Position numbers and translations under genes: made by a program
Shown here: piece after piece, positions 6,376-15,409 of the stretch
Numbering within the stretch: the first letter of the stretch is position 1
How the letters are laid out: each line of letters begins with the position of its first letter
The notes under the pieces: generated by a model
Seen by the model: the letters and a program-made list of their open reading frames with translations, nothing else
The model's database searches: none
Told to the model about the DNA's origin: nothing
Origin: Oscillospiraceae bacterium
Lineage (GTDB): Bacteria > Bacillota > Clostridia > Saccharofermentanales > Saccharofermentanaceae
Length of the DNA: 64,000 nucleotides
Direction: 5' to 3'
Assembly: GCA_015069205.1 (NCBI GenBank)
Contig: SVIZ01000006.1
Coordinates: 1-64,000, forward strand

Positions 6376-9032
6376 GAATCACAGAAGATACAGCTAAGGT
6401 GCTCGCGGTATCGAGCCTTATAGCCGAAGAAAAACATACATCACTTATCCGTGACACCATTCTTTTCGCAGCATTGTGCGTAACGGATACACCTGCAAGA
6501 GATATCTTAAACGAGAACATTCCGGACCTCTCACTCGTGCTTGAGCGCCTGGGTGTCGAGGGCGAGTACGAGATGGACGATTCCGCTCTCAAGATGCTTG
6601 CAGACAGGGCTTTTTCGAGCCTCAGGATCGACGTGAGAAGGATCTTTGCAAATGCTGCTGATCTCTCAAGAAGAACAGGCTTTAAGGGCGCAGTAAATCC
6701 TGAGCACCTTCTGTTCGTGATCATCTCACGTAAGATATCCAACCACCCTGAGATCTTCGGCTGTCTTGAAGCTGCAGGATGCGATGTCGAGGGCATTAGA
6801 AGCGCCATCATCAACGTATTTAACGAGCAGGCTGAGGCTGCAAGAGAAGGAACATTTGCTGAGAACAGCGGCGACGATGATGAGTTTCCTGCAGGCGAGC
6901 CAGCACCCAGAGCTAGCAGGTCTTCTGAAAAGAGTACGGGAAAGAAGGGGCACAAGACTCTCGATAAGTTCGGCAAGAACCTGACTGAGCTTGCTAAGCA
7001 GGGCAAGATCGATCCCGTTATCGGCCGTGAGGAAGAGATCTCACGTGTTATGCAGATCCTTATCCGCCGCACAAAGAACAACCCCTGTCTCGTAGGTGAT
7101 CCGGGTGTTGGTAAGACTGCAATAGCAGAAGGCCTTGCATTGAAGATCGCAGAGAATAACGTTCCTGACGTCATCAAGGGCAAGATCGTTTACAGCATGG
7201 AGATGGGCTCAATGGTAGCCGGCTCCAAGTACAGAGGTGAATTCGAAGAGCGTATCAAGAACATGCTCGACGAGGCAGTCGCAGATCCTAACATCATTCT
7301 TTTCATCGATGAGATCCATACTCTTGTCGGCGCAGGCGAGTCTTCCGGCGGTTCAATGGATGCAGCTAACATCATGAAGCCGCTCCTTACAAAGAACGAG
7401 CTCCAGATCATCGGTGCAACTACTTTAGATGAATATTCCAAGTTCATCGAAAAGGATCACGCCCTCGAGAGACGTTTCCAGAAGGTCCTCGTTGAAGAGC
7501 CCTCCATCGAAGATGCGATTGCCATCATGAAAGGTCTCCGATCCAAGTACGAAGATCATCACAAGATCCATATTCCCGATGATGTCCTTGAGCAGTCCGT
7601 AAGATTGTCGGCAAGATATGTTTCGGACAGATTCCTGCCTGATAAGGCCATCGACCTTGTCGATGAGGCAGCTGCCGCAAAGCGTATCAACTATGCAGAT
7701 TCCAAGGTCAAGAACGATCTCGAGAAGAAGATTGCAGAGATCAAAGATAAGAAGAAGGCTGCCGTAGATGCACAGGATTTCGAAGCTGCACAGACACTTA
7801 AAGAGGAAGAAGAGAAGCTTAATGAAAGACTCTCGCTTCTTCAGGACAAGGTTAAGCCTGATGCGGACGGATTTACAGGAACTCTCACCGTTGATGACGT
7901 TGCAGTAGTCCTTGCGAAGTGGACAGGCATCCCTACAACAAAGATCACAGAATCTGACGCAGATAAACTTAAGAATCTCGAATCTGAACTTGCAAAAAGA
8001 GTAGTAGGCCAGGACGAAGCAGTTCACGCAATCGCAAAGGCAATACGCAGAGGAAGACTCGGCCTCAAGGACGAGAAGAGACCTTCTGGTTCGTTCATCT
8101 TCTTAGGTACGACAGGTGTCGGTAAGACTGAGCTTGCAAAGGCCCTTGCCGAGGTAATGTTCGGCAACGAGAGCGCTCTTGTAAGGATCGATATGTCCGA
8201 ATACATGGAAAAGCACGATGTCTCAAGACTCATCGGTGCGCCTCCGGGATATGTCGGATACGATGAGGGCGGCCAGCTCACTGAAGCCGTAAGAAGACAT
8301 CCTTACTCGGTTGTTCTTTTCGATGAGATCGAGAAGGCACACCCTGAGATCTTCAACTCGATGCTCCAGGTTCTTGATGACGGACGTCTCACGGACGGCC
8401 ACGGCAGAACGGTCGACTTCAGAAATACGATCATCATCATGACATCCAACATCGGTGCAAGAATGCTCGTTGGCAGCGAAGGCCGCAAGATCGGCTTTGC
8501 GATGGCTGATGAAAGCGATAAGGACGAGCTCTCCAGAGAAGGTCTTTACGGCGGCAAGTCATACGATGAGGCTAAGAAGGTCGTCATCGACGAGCTCAAG
8601 AAGACGTTCACTCCTGAATTCGTTAACCGTGTTGATGACATCATCTTCTTCCGTATGCTCGGCAAGGATTCACTCATCCGCATCGTAGACATCCTCATGA
8701 AGCAGGTCGGCAAGAGGATCAAGGATCTCGGCATGGACATCGAGCTTACCGAGAGTGCCAAGGAACTCCTTGCAAAGAAGGGTTACGATCCTCAGTACGG
8801 TGCAAGACCGCTCAGAAGAGTTATCACATCGATGGTTGAGGACCGCTTCTCCGAAGCTATGCTCGACGGAATCGTCAAGCCCGGACACCTTGCGATCATC
8901 GATGCTGTTGAGACGACGGATCCTGACGCGCTCCTGGCACAGGGAAGCGCTGCAGAGGACGGAAAGGTCATCGTGATCAGGGACGGCGGCGAGCTTGAGA
9001 TGGCAAACGAGCCTGTAATTGAAGAAACATAA
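6372..9032 (+). CDS. clpC: ATP-dependent Clp protease ATPase subunit ClpC
   Basis: An 886-residue Hsp100 unfoldase that feeds ClpP. The order is: an N-terminal Clp-N double repeat (about 1-150), a variable acidic linker, AAA domain 1 with Walker A GDPGVGKT (243-250) and Walker B ILFIDEIH, a middle domain with a UVR-like segment (AAVDAQDFEAAQTLKEEE), AAA domain 2 with Walker A GTTGVGKT (579-586), and a C-terminal D2 domain. The ATG overlaps the mcsB stop (ATGA), indicating translational coupling. The N-domain is divergent: the first-repeat GTEHILL, which supplies a phosphoarginine-binding Glu in Bacillus, reads IRDTILF, whereas the second repeat keeps NPEHLL. Confidence 0.95.
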   Translation: MRITEDTAKVLAVSSLIAEEKHTSLIRDTILFAALCVTDTPARDILNENIPDLSLVLERLGVEGEYEMDDSALKMLADRAFSSLRIDVRRIFANAADLSRRTGFKGAVNPEHLLFVIISRKISNHPEIFGCLEAAGCDVEGIRSAIINVFNEQAEAAREGTFAENSGDDDEFPAGEPAPRASRSSEKSTGKKGHKTLDKFGKNLTELAKQGKIDPVIGREEEISRVMQILIRRTKNNPCLVGDPGVGKTAIAEGLALKIAENNVPDVIKGKIVYSMEMGSMVAGSKYRGEFEERIKNMLDEAVADPNIILFIDEIHTLVGAGESSGGSMDAANIMKPLLTKNELQIIGATTLDEYSKFIEKDHALERRFQKVLVEEPSIEDAIAIMKGLRSKYEDHHKIHIPDDVLEQSVRLSARYVSDRFLPDKAIDLVDEAAAAKRINYADSKVKNDLEKKIAEIKDKKKAAVDAQDFEAAQTLKEEEEKLNERLSLLQDKVKPDADGFTGTLTVDDVAVVLAKWTGIPTTKITESDADKLKNLESELAKRVVGQDEAVHAIAKAIRRGRLGLKDEKRPSGSFIFLGTTGVGKTELAKALAEVMFGNESALVRIDMSEYMEKHDVSRLIGAPPGYVGYDEGGQLTEAVRRHPYSVVLFDEIEKAHPEIFNSMLQVLDDGRLTDGHGRTVDFRNTIIIMTSNIGARMLVGSEGRKIGFAMADESDKDELSREGLYGGKSYDEAKKVVIDELKKTFTPEFVNRVDDIIFFRMLGKDSLIRIVDILMKQVGKRIKDLGMDIELTESAKELLAKKGYDPQYGARPLRRVITSMVEDRFSEAMLDGIVKPGHLAIIDAVETTDPDALLAQGSAAEDGKVIVIRDGGELEMANEPVIEET

Positions 9033-9054
9033 GGCATCGTCTTGCAAAATAATG

Positions 9055-9060
9055 TATAAT
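9055..9060 (+). promoter_or_regulatory. Candidate -10 box before the acyltransferase gene
   Basis: TATAAT preceded by TG lies about 50 bases before the start codon. No good -35 element is visible at 16-18 bases, so the call rests on the -10 box only. Confidence 0.4.
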
Positions 9061-9110
9061 ACTCAAACAATTACTTCGGTTATCAAAATAATTGTCGGAG
9101 CAATATAGAG

Positions 9111-10454
9111 ATGTCAGAGTTAAAAACACAGGAAAAACCCAGCAATGCGGCTTCCCGTTCAAAGGCGCCGCGTGATTACGACATAGGTTGTGTGCCGAGC
9201 AAATTCTGGTTTGGATTTGTCGGTTCCCATATCATCGTGCCTTTGGTTTGTGCTTTTACCCACATCAAGGTCAAACCCGATATGGAGTTTGTAAACCATG
9301 AGGGTCCGATCATCGTTATCTCAAACCACGAGTCTTATCTCGACCCGATGGTCATAAACAGACTTACAAAGGCAAGACCTGCGAACTTCGTAACAGGCGA
9401 GTTCGTATTCAGGGCAAAGGGCTGGGGCCACTGGTTCAAGCTCGGCGGCGCGATCCCGAAGAAGCAGTTCGTCGTTGACACGGCAGCTGTTAAGGCCATG
9501 ATGCGTGTCATGAAGCGTAACGGCATCATCATCGTTTACCCTGAAGCTACAAGGCACGTCGACGGCAAGTCCGTAGGCTTCGATGACGGTGTCGCAAGAC
9601 TTGCAAAGAAGGCAGGCGCTTCAGTTTATATTGCGCATATCCACGGTGCTTACATGGCATGGCCGAGATGGTCAAAGTCCGGTATGCGTAAGGGCAGGAT
9701 CAGCGCAGAGTTCGTCAGGAAGATCTATTCTGACGAGGTCAAGCAGCTGTCCATTGAGGAACTTCAGCAGAAGATCCTTGAGGGTGTCGATTACAACGAG
9801 AACGACTGGATCCGCGAGAATCCCAGAACTTACAAGGGCAAGAAGCTCGCATCAGGTCTCCAGAACATCGCTTATGCGTGCCCCAAGTGCGGTTCCGAAT
9901 ATACTATGCAGTTCATGAATTCCGGCAAGGGCGACATGATCCAGTGCTCCAACTGCGGTAACGCTGCAAGATATCTCCCTACGGGCCTTATCGAAAAGGC
10001 CGATCCCCAGTGTGTCGTTTTCGACGACCTCCACAAGTGGACAGAGTGGGAGAGGGGTCTCATAAAGGATCAGCTCGATGCAGGCGGATTCAAGATGGAG
10101 ATGAATGCCGATCTGTTCAAGGTTTTCGACAGATTCACTTTTGCGAAAACAGGTAAGGGCAGGATCACCATCACCGACAAGGAGATCACCTATGTCGGAA
10201 CCGACTGTCCCGCTGAAGAAGGCATACCTTACAAGAAGGGCAAGCCGATGAGAAAGTACAAGGACAGAAAGCTCGACCCGAACGCACCGTTCGAGACCAA
10301 GGTTTTCGAGATCGATACGATGAGAGGACTTGTGGCATCTTACGGCAAGCATTTCGAGATCTACGACAAGGACGGAGAGCTTTACAGGTTCTATGTAGAC
10401 GGCCAGAAGGTATTCAAGATCCACGAGATCGTAGAGCTCCTGGGCAAGAAATAA
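9111..10454 (+). CDS. PlsC-like acyltransferase with C-terminal zinc-ribbon extension
   Basis: Residues about 50-225 form a lysophospholipid/1-acylglycerol-3-phosphate acyltransferase domain with the catalytic NHESYLD (HX4D) and the YPEATRH block that binds the phosphate head group. Such enzymes transfer an acyl chain to lysophosphatidate in membrane lipid synthesis. The protein is 447 residues, much longer than the usual 200-250. After the catalytic domain comes a four-cysteine zinc ribbon (CPKCG and CSNCG, about residues 262-285), then about 150 residues with a beta-rich character and no family I recognise. The extension may bind a partner or regulate the enzyme. It stands alone between clpC and pgk and has a terminator. 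Confidence 0.8.
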   Translation: MSELKTQEKPSNAASRSKAPRDYDIGCVPSKFWFGFVGSHIIVPLVCAFTHIKVKPDMEFVNHEGPIIVISNHESYLDPMVINRLTKARPANFVTGEFVFRAKGWGHWFKLGGAIPKKQFVVDTAAVKAMMRVMKRNGIIIVYPEATRHVDGKSVGFDDGVARLAKKAGASVYIAHIHGAYMAWPRWSKSGMRKGRISAEFVRKIYSDEVKQLSIEELQQKILEGVDYNENDWIRENPRTYKGKKLASGLQNIAYACPKCGSEYTMQFMNSGKGDMIQCSNCGNAARYLPTGLIEKADPQCVVFDDLHKWTEWERGLIKDQLDAGGFKMEMNADLFKVFDRFTFAKTGKGRITITDKEITYVGTDCPAEEGIPYKKGKPMRKYKDRKLDPNAPFETKVFEIDTMRGLVASYGKHFEIYDKDGELYRFYVDGQKVFKIHEIVELLGKK

Positions 10455-10486
10455 TTTTCACTAGCTTGTTTTAATGACAAATAAGA

Positions 10487-10524
10487 GCGGGTTTGGCAAA
10501 AATAACGCCAAACTCGCCTTTTTT
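10487..10524 (+). terminator. Intrinsic terminator after the acyltransferase gene
   Basis: An 11-bp stem (10487-10497 with 10507-10517, one G-T pair) is followed by a T tract at 10519-10524. Confidence 0.88.
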
Positions 10525-10552
10525 CTTGCTTTTATATATCGCCCGAAGATAG

Positions 10553-10558
10553 TATAAT
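10553..10558 (+). promoter_or_regulatory. Candidate -10 box of pgk-tpiA
   Basis: TATAAT about 75 bases before the start codon. There is no convincing -35 at the right distance. Confidence 0.4.
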
Positions 10559-10635
10559 TTTCAAGTCAGTAAATAAGAGGCACTGTTTATGGTGCTTCCC
10601 AAAACACAAAATATGAATCAGGAGTGTGACAATCC

Positions 10636-12585
10636 ATGGCAATGTATGACAAGAAAAGCGTCGAAGATTTAGACGTAGCCGGCAAGAGAGTTATTGTCCG
10701 TGTTGACTTTAACGTACCGCTCGACAAAGAGACAGGCACAAAGATCACAGACGACAAGCGTATCAAGGGTGCTCTCCCTACAATCAAGTACCTCGTAGAC
10801 AACAATGCGAAGGTTATCCTCGTATCTCACCTCGGCCGTCCGAAGAACGGTCCTGAGGCTAAGTTCTCCATGAAGCCCGCAGCAGACCGTCTTGCTGAGC
10901 TCATCGGCAAGCCCGTTACTCTCGCTGCTGACGTTATCGGCGAAGATGCAAAGGCTAAGGCAGCTGCTCTCAAGGACGGCGAGATCCTTATGCTCGAGAA
11001 CGTCCGTTTCCACAAGGAAGAGACAAAGAACGATCCTAAGTTCGCTGCAGAGCTCGCTTCCATGGCTGATCTCTATGTTAACGATGCTTTCGGTACAGCT
11101 CACCGTGCACATGCATCCACAGCCGGTCTTGCAAACTTCCTTCCTTCCGCTTGCGGTTACCTCATCAAGAAGGAAATAGACTTCATCGGTGGTGCACTTG
11201 ATAACCCTGCAAGACCTTTCGTTGCTATCCTTGGCGGTGCTAAGGTTTCCGACAAGATCGGTGTTATCACAAACCTCCTCGACAAGGCTGACACTATCAT
11301 CATCGGTGGTGGTATGGCTTATACATTCATCGGCGCTCAGGGCGGCAAGATCGGTGATTCCCTCTTCGAGGCTGACAAGGTTGACCTCGCTAAGGAGATC
11401 CTCGCTAAGGCTGAAGAAAAGGGCGTTAAGCTTCTTCTTCCTACAGATACAGTTGTTGCTGATGCTTTCGATGCAAACGCTAACAGCAAGGTAGTTCCTA
11501 CAATGGAGATCCCTGACGGATGGCAGGGCCTCGATATCGGACCTGAAACAATCGCTAAGTTCTCTGAGGCTATCAAGGGCGCTAAGACAGTTATCTGGAA
11601 TGGCCCTGCTGGCGTATTCGAGTTCGAGAAGTTCGCAGTTGGTACAAAGGCTATCGCTCAGGCAATCGCTGATGCAGACTGCACATCAATCATCGGCGGC
11701 GGTGACTCCGCAGCTGCTATCGAGAAGCTCGGCTATGCTGATAAGGTTTCTCACATCTCTACAGGCGGCGGCGCTTCTCTCGAGTACATCGAGGGTAAGG
11801 TTCTCCCCGGTATTGACTGCCTCAACGACAAGAAGACAGGCAGAATCTTTGCTGCAGGCAACTGGAAGATGAACTGCGGTATTCCTGCAGATGCAGTTAA
11901 GCTCATCGAAGAGCTCAAGCCCCTCGTTAAGAATGCTGAGCACAGAATCGCTCTTGGCGTTCCTGCTACAGCACTTGCTGCTGCAGTTGAGGCTGCTGCT
12001 TACACAAACATCAAGATCGCTGCTCAGAACTGCCACTTCGAAGAGAAGGGTGCATTCACAGGCGAGATCTCACCTCTCTGGCTTGCTAAGATGGGCGTTA
12101 ACTACTGCATCATCGGTCACTCCGAGAGAAGAGAGTACAACGCAGAGACAGACGAGACAGTTAACAAGAAGGCTCTTGCACTCCTCAAGTATGGTGTAAG
12201 ACCTATCATCTGCTGCGGTGAGTCTCTTGCTCAGCGTGAAGCAGGCGAGACATTCGACTGGATCAAGGGTCAGATCGTTGGCGCTTTCAAGGATATCCCT
12301 GCTGACAAGCTCTGCCAGATCACAATCGCTTACGAGCCTATCTGGGCTATCGGAACAGGCAAGACAGCTACAGACGAGCAGGCTGAGGAAGTTTGCAAGT
12401 TCATCCGTGGCGTTATCGCTGAGCTCTATTGCCCTAAGTGCGCTGAGGCTATCACGATCCTGTACGGCGGATCCTGCAATGCCAAGAACGCTGCAGGCCT
12501 CTTCGCTCAGGCTGATATCAACGGCGGTCTCGTTGGTGGTGCTTCCCTCAAGGCTGAGGATTTCTCCATCATCTGCAACGCATAA
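10636..12585 (+). CDS. pgk-tpiA: Bifunctional phosphoglycerate kinase-triosephosphate isomerase fusion
   Basis: One uninterrupted 649-residue frame encodes two glycolytic enzymes. Residues 1 to about 398 are PGK (RVDFNVPLD start motif, [13 protein letters not shown]-terminal GGGDSAAA). Residues from about 403 on are TIM (AAGNWKMN with the catalytic Lys at 411, [21 protein letters not shown] with the catalytic Glu, then GGSCNAKNA). PGK makes ATP from 1,3-bisphosphoglycerate and TIM interconverts the triose phosphates. The linker is only a few residues. Codon use is strongly biased to GCT, AAG and CTC, as in highly expressed genes. The ATG at 10636 follows GGAG at 10621; a second ATG two codons on is also possible. 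Fused PGK-TIM is known from Thermotoga and some other bacteria. Confidence 0.96.
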   Translation: MAMYDKKSVEDLDVAGKRVIVRVDFNVPLDKETGTKITDDKRIKGALPTIKYLVDNNAKVILVSHLGRPKNGPEAKFSMKPAADRLAELIGKPVTLAADVIGEDAKAKAAALKDGEILMLENVRFHKEETKNDPKFAAELASMADLYVNDAFGTAHRAHASTAGLANFLPSACGYLIKKEIDFIGGALDNPARPFVAILGGAKVSDKIGVITNLLDKADTIIIGGGMAYTFIGAQGGKIGDSLFEADKVDLAKEILAKAEEKGVKLLLPTDTVVADAFDANANSKVVPTMEIPDGWQGLDIGPETIAKFSEAIKGAKTVIWNGPAGVFEFEKFAVGTKAIAQAIADADCTSIIGGGDSAAAIEKLGYADKVSHISTGGGASLEYIEGKVLPGIDCLNDKKTGRIFAAGNWKMNCGIPADAVKLIEELKPLVKNAEHRIALGVPATALAAAVEAAAYTNIKIAAQNCHFEEKGAFTGEISPLWLAKMGVNYCIIGHSERREYNAETDETVNKKALALLKYGVRPIICCGESLAQREAGETFDWIKGQIVGAFKDIPADKLCQITIAYEPIWAIGTGKTATDEQAEEVCKFIRGVIAELYCPKCAEAITILYGGSCNAKNAAGLFAQADINGGLVGGASLKAEDFSIICNA

Positions 12586-12609
12586 GTTGAATTACAACTG
12601 AAATAATAT

Positions 12610-12642
12610 GAGCCCGCGCTTTTCGGAGTGCGGGCTCTTTTC
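12610..12642 (+). terminator. Intrinsic terminator of pgk-tpiA
   Basis: Stem GAGCCCGC (12610-12617) with GCGGGCTC (12630-12637) followed by TTTT. Confidence 0.88.
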
Positions 12643-12683
12643 GTGTGTTCGGAATGACGTTCTTTTATCTCAAGAAACAGCCG

Positions 12684-12793
12684 TACGTAAATCGTACAGT
12701 AAGTCAGTGCAATTACTGTACAAAATACGTATTTGGGGGCGTAAATACGTAAATCATACAGTAGTTGGAGCAATTTACTGTATGTTTTACGTA
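12684..12793. repeat. Pair of related palindromes between convergent genes
   Basis: Unit A has arms 12684-12702 and 12713-12731; unit B has arms 12746-12763 and 12776-12793. Each is a roughly 48-bp hairpin-forming palindrome, and the units start 62 bases apart. The outer arm TACGTA and the inner arm rTACAGTA/TACTGTAy recur in both. Where unit A has GTACAGTA with TACTGTAC, unit B has ATACAGTA with TACTGTAT, a compensatory pair change. The elements lie between the terminators of pgk-tpiA and nfnB, so they are unlikely to be a promoter operator. Confidence 0.8.
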
Positions 12794-12809
12794 CTCGAAG
12801 TTTACACAC

Positions 12810-12845
12810 AAAAAATCCCCCTGATGAACGCTTCACCGGGGGGAT
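12810..12845 (-). terminator. Intrinsic terminator of the nfn operon
   Basis: Read on the minus strand, ATCCCCC (12845-12839) pairs with GGGGGAT (12821-12815), followed by a run of six T (12815-12810). Confidence 0.85.
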
Positions 12846-12868
12846 ATATTTTATGAATTCACGAAAAC

Positions 12869-14263
12869 TCAGTTCTTTGAAAGATACTCGTCGATGCCCT
12901 TGGCAGCAGACTTTCCTGCGCCCATCGCAAGGATTACCGTTGCAGCGCCTGTTACCGCGTCGCCGCCCGCGAAAACGCCATCTCTTGTAGTCATCTCCGA
13001 CTCGTTGACGATGATGCCGCCGCGCTTGTTTGTCTCAAGGCCGGCTGTTGTCGTCTTGATAAGAGGATTAGGTGACGTACCGAGTGACATGATGACTGCA
13101 TCGCACTCGATGGTAAATTCGGAACCTTCAACCGGAACAGGTGATCTTCTGCCTGATGCATCAGGCTCGCCTAATTCCATGCGGATGCATTTGCAGCCTG
13201 TTACCCAACCGTTCTCATCAGCGATGATCTCAACGGGGTTGGTGAGAAGGTCGAAGATGATGCCCTCTTCTTTTGCGTGATGGACTTCTTCAACACGTGC
13301 AGGGAGTTCTGCTTCCGAACGGCGGTAAACGATATGTACTTCAGCGCCGAGACGCTTAGCTGTACGTGCTGCATCCATTGCAACGTTGCCGCCGCCTACG
13401 ATGACGGCTTTCTTTGCTCTCATGATAGGTGTTCTCGAATCGGGTGAGAATGCGCCCATGAGATTGGATCTTGTGAGGTATTCGTTAGCGGAGAATACGC
13501 CCAAAGACTGCTCTCCGGGGATGTTCATGAAGCGGGGAAGGCCTGCGCCTGAGCCGATGAATACGGCGGAGAAGCCTTCCTTCTCGAACAGGTCGTCGAT
13601 CGTAAGGGAGCGTCCGATGACTGCGTCAGTTACTATCTCAACGCCAAGATTCTTAACGTTCTCGATCTCCTTTGCAACGACCTTATCCTTAGGGAGACGG
13701 AATTCGGGGATGCCGTAAACGAGTACGCCGCCTGCCTTGTGGAGAGCCTCGAAAATGGTTACGTCATAGCCGAGCTTAGCGAGGTCGCCTGCGCAAGTAA
13801 GACCTGAAGGACCGGCGCCGATGACAGCGACTTTCTTGCCCTTCTTGACCAGGTCAGCGGGAAGCTTAGGCTTGATGCCCATATCCTTTGCGGTGTCTGC
13901 TACGAATCTTTCAAGACGTCCGATGGATACTGCTTCGCCCTTAACACCTCTGATGCACTGAGCCTCACACTGTGTCTCCTGAGGACATACACGGCCGCAT
14001 ACAGCGGGGAGTGAAGAGGATAGTGAGATCACATTATATGCGCCCTCAACATCGCCGTCCTTGAGCTTGGAGATGAAGCCCGGAATATTGATGGATACAG
14101 GGCAGCCCTGCATACAGCGTGCATTCTTGCAGTTAAGGCAGCGGGATGCCTCAAGTACTGCTTCTTCTTTTGTATAGCCGAGATTAACCTCGTCGAAGTT
14201 TGTGGCACGGACCTTGGGATCCTGCTCTGAAACCGGTACTTTCTTTAATACGTCAAATTCCAT
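12869..14263 (-). CDS. nfnB: NADH-dependent ferredoxin:NADP+ oxidoreductase large subunit (NfnB/GltD-like)
   Basis: A 464-residue iron-sulfur flavoprotein of the glutamate synthase small-subunit family. The N-terminus has two four-cysteine clusters (CLNCKNARCMQGCP; CGRVCPQETQCEAQC) for [4Fe-4S] centres. Two dinucleotide folds follow (VIGAGPSGLTCAGDLA for FAD, VIVGGGNVAMDAARTA for NADP). Paired with NfnA it should form the bifurcating transhydrogenase that couples NADH and reduced ferredoxin to NADP+ reduction, rather than glutamate synthase; no large GltB subunit is present. The frame extends to 14287, but the ATG at 14263 follows AGGGGG and yields the standard length, so I use it. The nfnA stop overlaps this ribosome binding site. 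Confidence 0.9.
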   Translation of the reverse strand: MEFDVLKKVPVSEQDPKVRATNFDEVNLGYTKEEAVLEASRCLNCKNARCMQGCPVSINIPGFISKLKDGDVEGAYNVISLSSSLPAVCGRVCPQETQCEAQCIRGVKGEAVSIGRLERFVADTAKDMGIKPKLPADLVKKGKKVAVIGAGPSGLTCAGDLAKLGYDVTIFEALHKAGGVLVYGIPEFRLPKDKVVAKEIENVKNLGVEIVTDAVIGRSLTIDDLFEKEGFSAVFIGSGAGLPRFMNIPGEQSLGVFSANEYLTRSNLMGAFSPDSRTPIMRAKKAVIVGGGNVAMDAARTAKRLGAEVHIVYRRSEAELPARVEEVHHAKEEGIIFDLLTNPVEIIADENGWVTGCKCIRMELGEPDASGRRSPVPVEGSEFTIECDAVIMSLGTSPNPLIKTTTAGLETNKRGGIIVNESEMTTRDGVFAGGDAVTGAATVILAMGAGKSAAKGIDEYLSKN

Positions 14264-14277
14264 TTTCTTGATCCCCC

Positions 14278-15156
14278 TTATGAACACATGCCGCAGCCGC
14301 CGCTGTGAGTATCGCCTTCGGTGAGTCTTAACATGAGCTCGCCTTCCTGGGTCTTATAAAGACGTGAACGCTGAAGTGCCTGATCGAAATCAACCAGATG
14401 GCCGTCGAACTCAGGACCGTCAACGCAGGCGAACTTGACTTCGCCGTCTACGAGAAGTCTGCAGGCGCCGCACATTCCGGTGCCGTCCACCATTATGGTG
14501 TTCATTGAGATTACCGTGTGGATGCCGAGCTTCTTTGTGAGCTGGCATGCGAACTTCATCATGATGACGGGTCCGATTACTACGCAGTGGTCGTAGTGCT
14601 TGCCTTCGTCCCAGAGCTGCTGGAGGGCAACGCAAACATTGCCGTGGATACCGTATGAACCGTCATCGGTTGCGAAGTAGAGATTTTCTGTGACTGCTCT
14701 CATCTCGTCTTCGAGGATGAGAAGATCCTTTGTCCTGGCACCCTGGATGCAGTCGACGTCTACGCCGTTTTCGTGAAGCCACTGTAGCTGGTTGTAAACG
14801 GGTGCGGTACCGACTCCGCCTGCGATGAAGAGGATTTTCTTTTTCTTGAGCTCTTCGATTGGAAGGTCGCAAAGATCTGAAGGGCGGCCCAAAGGACCTA
14901 CGACATCGGCAAAGCATTCGCCGACTTCGACGCGGCTCATGCGCTCGGTCTCGGCTCCGACTGTCTGGAAGACAATCGTGACGATACCCTTTTCTCTGTC
15001 AAAATCGCAGACTGTAAGAGGAATTCTCTCACCGTCTTTATCGACGCGGATGATAAGGAACTGTCCGGGCATTGCCTTTCCCGCAACGAGCGGAGCAACA
15101 ACGTCCATACGCCATACCTTATCGGCCAGCTTTGTCTTCGATACTATCTCGAACAT
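14278..15156 (-). CDS. nfnA: NfnA-like FAD/NAD-binding small subunit
   Basis: A 292-residue ferredoxin-NADP reductase-type protein (dihydroorotate dehydrogenase PyrK/SudB family). Residues 1-100 form the FAD-binding barrel (MPGQFLIIRVD, ERIPLTVCD). The middle is the NAD(H) domain (FIAGGVGTAPVYNQL). The C-terminus has the [2Fe-2S] cysteines GMCGACR and FACVDGP. In the NfnAB complex this subunit accepts electrons from NADH. AGGAGGG stands ahead of the ATG. It is the first gene of a two-gene operon read leftward. Confidence 0.9.
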   Translation of the reverse strand: MFEIVSKTKLADKVWRMDVVAPLVAGKAMPGQFLIIRVDKDGERIPLTVCDFDREKGIVTIVFQTVGAETERMSRVEVGECFADVVGPLGRPSDLCDLPIEELKKKKILFIAGGVGTAPVYNQLQWLHENGVDVDCIQGARTKDLLILEDEMRAVTENLYFATDDGSYGIHGNVCVALQQLWDEGKHYDHCVVIGPVIMMKFACQLTKKLGIHTVISMNTIMVDGTGMCGACRLLVDGEVKFACVDGPEFDGHLVDFDQALQRSRLYKTQEGELMLRLTEGDTHSGGCGMCS

Positions 15157-15197
15157 ATATCTATTCCCTCCTAGGTAAACTGTATGCAGTTAAGAAT

Positions 15198-15210
15198 GAT
15201 CCTGAGGATC
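15198..15210. promoter_or_regulatory. Palindrome at the predicted nfn transcription start
   Basis: GATCC-TGA-GGATC is a perfect interrupted palindrome lying where minus-strand transcription should begin. It is a candidate operator, with no protein suggested by sequence. Confidence 0.35.
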
Positions 15211-15215
15211 ACGCA

Positions 15216-15244
15216 TATAGTAACATACTACAATACAAGTTCAA
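15216..15244 (-). promoter_or_regulatory. Candidate promoter of nfnAB
   Basis: On the minus strand TTGAAC (15244-15239) and TACTAT (15221-15216) are 17 bases apart. Confidence 0.5.
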
Positions 15245-15249
15245 ATATT

Positions 15250-15279
15250 ATAAAACATTTTAAATTTTTAATGTTTTAT
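15250..15279. promoter_or_regulatory. AT-rich inverted repeat in the divergent nfnA/lipase region
   Basis: ATAAAACATT (15250-15259) and AATGTTTTAT (15270-15279) form perfect 10-bp arms with a 10-base AT-only centre, just upstream of the nfn -35. It could be an operator. The 253-base interval between nfnA and the lipase gene contains no open frame I would call. Confidence 0.45.
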
Positions 15280-15409
15280 ATTCTATGATAAATAGCAAAA
15301 ATCTCAAAACTGTAAATTCAAGCAACGCTGTGGCAATTGTGACAGGCGAAAAGATGTTAGAATAACAGTTAATAAGCAAGGCAAAAAGCCCGCACGGGAG
15401 GAATTTAAG

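Noticed and set aside
7425..8027. 200-residue minus-strand frame inside clpC
   Set aside because: It is Cys/Leu-rich sequence antisense to conserved ClpC codons, without a ribosome binding site.
10669..11112. 147-residue minus-strand frame in pgk
   Set aside because: Antisense to highly conserved, codon-biased pgk; no start signals.
11821..11860. Programmed frameshift between pgk and tpiA as reported for Thermotoga
   Set aside because: The frame is continuous through the junction, with no slippery sequence needed.
12869..15156. Glutamate synthase small subunit with partner
   Set aside because: No GltB large subunit is present, and the neighbour is an NfnA/SudB-type reductase, so NfnAB fits better.
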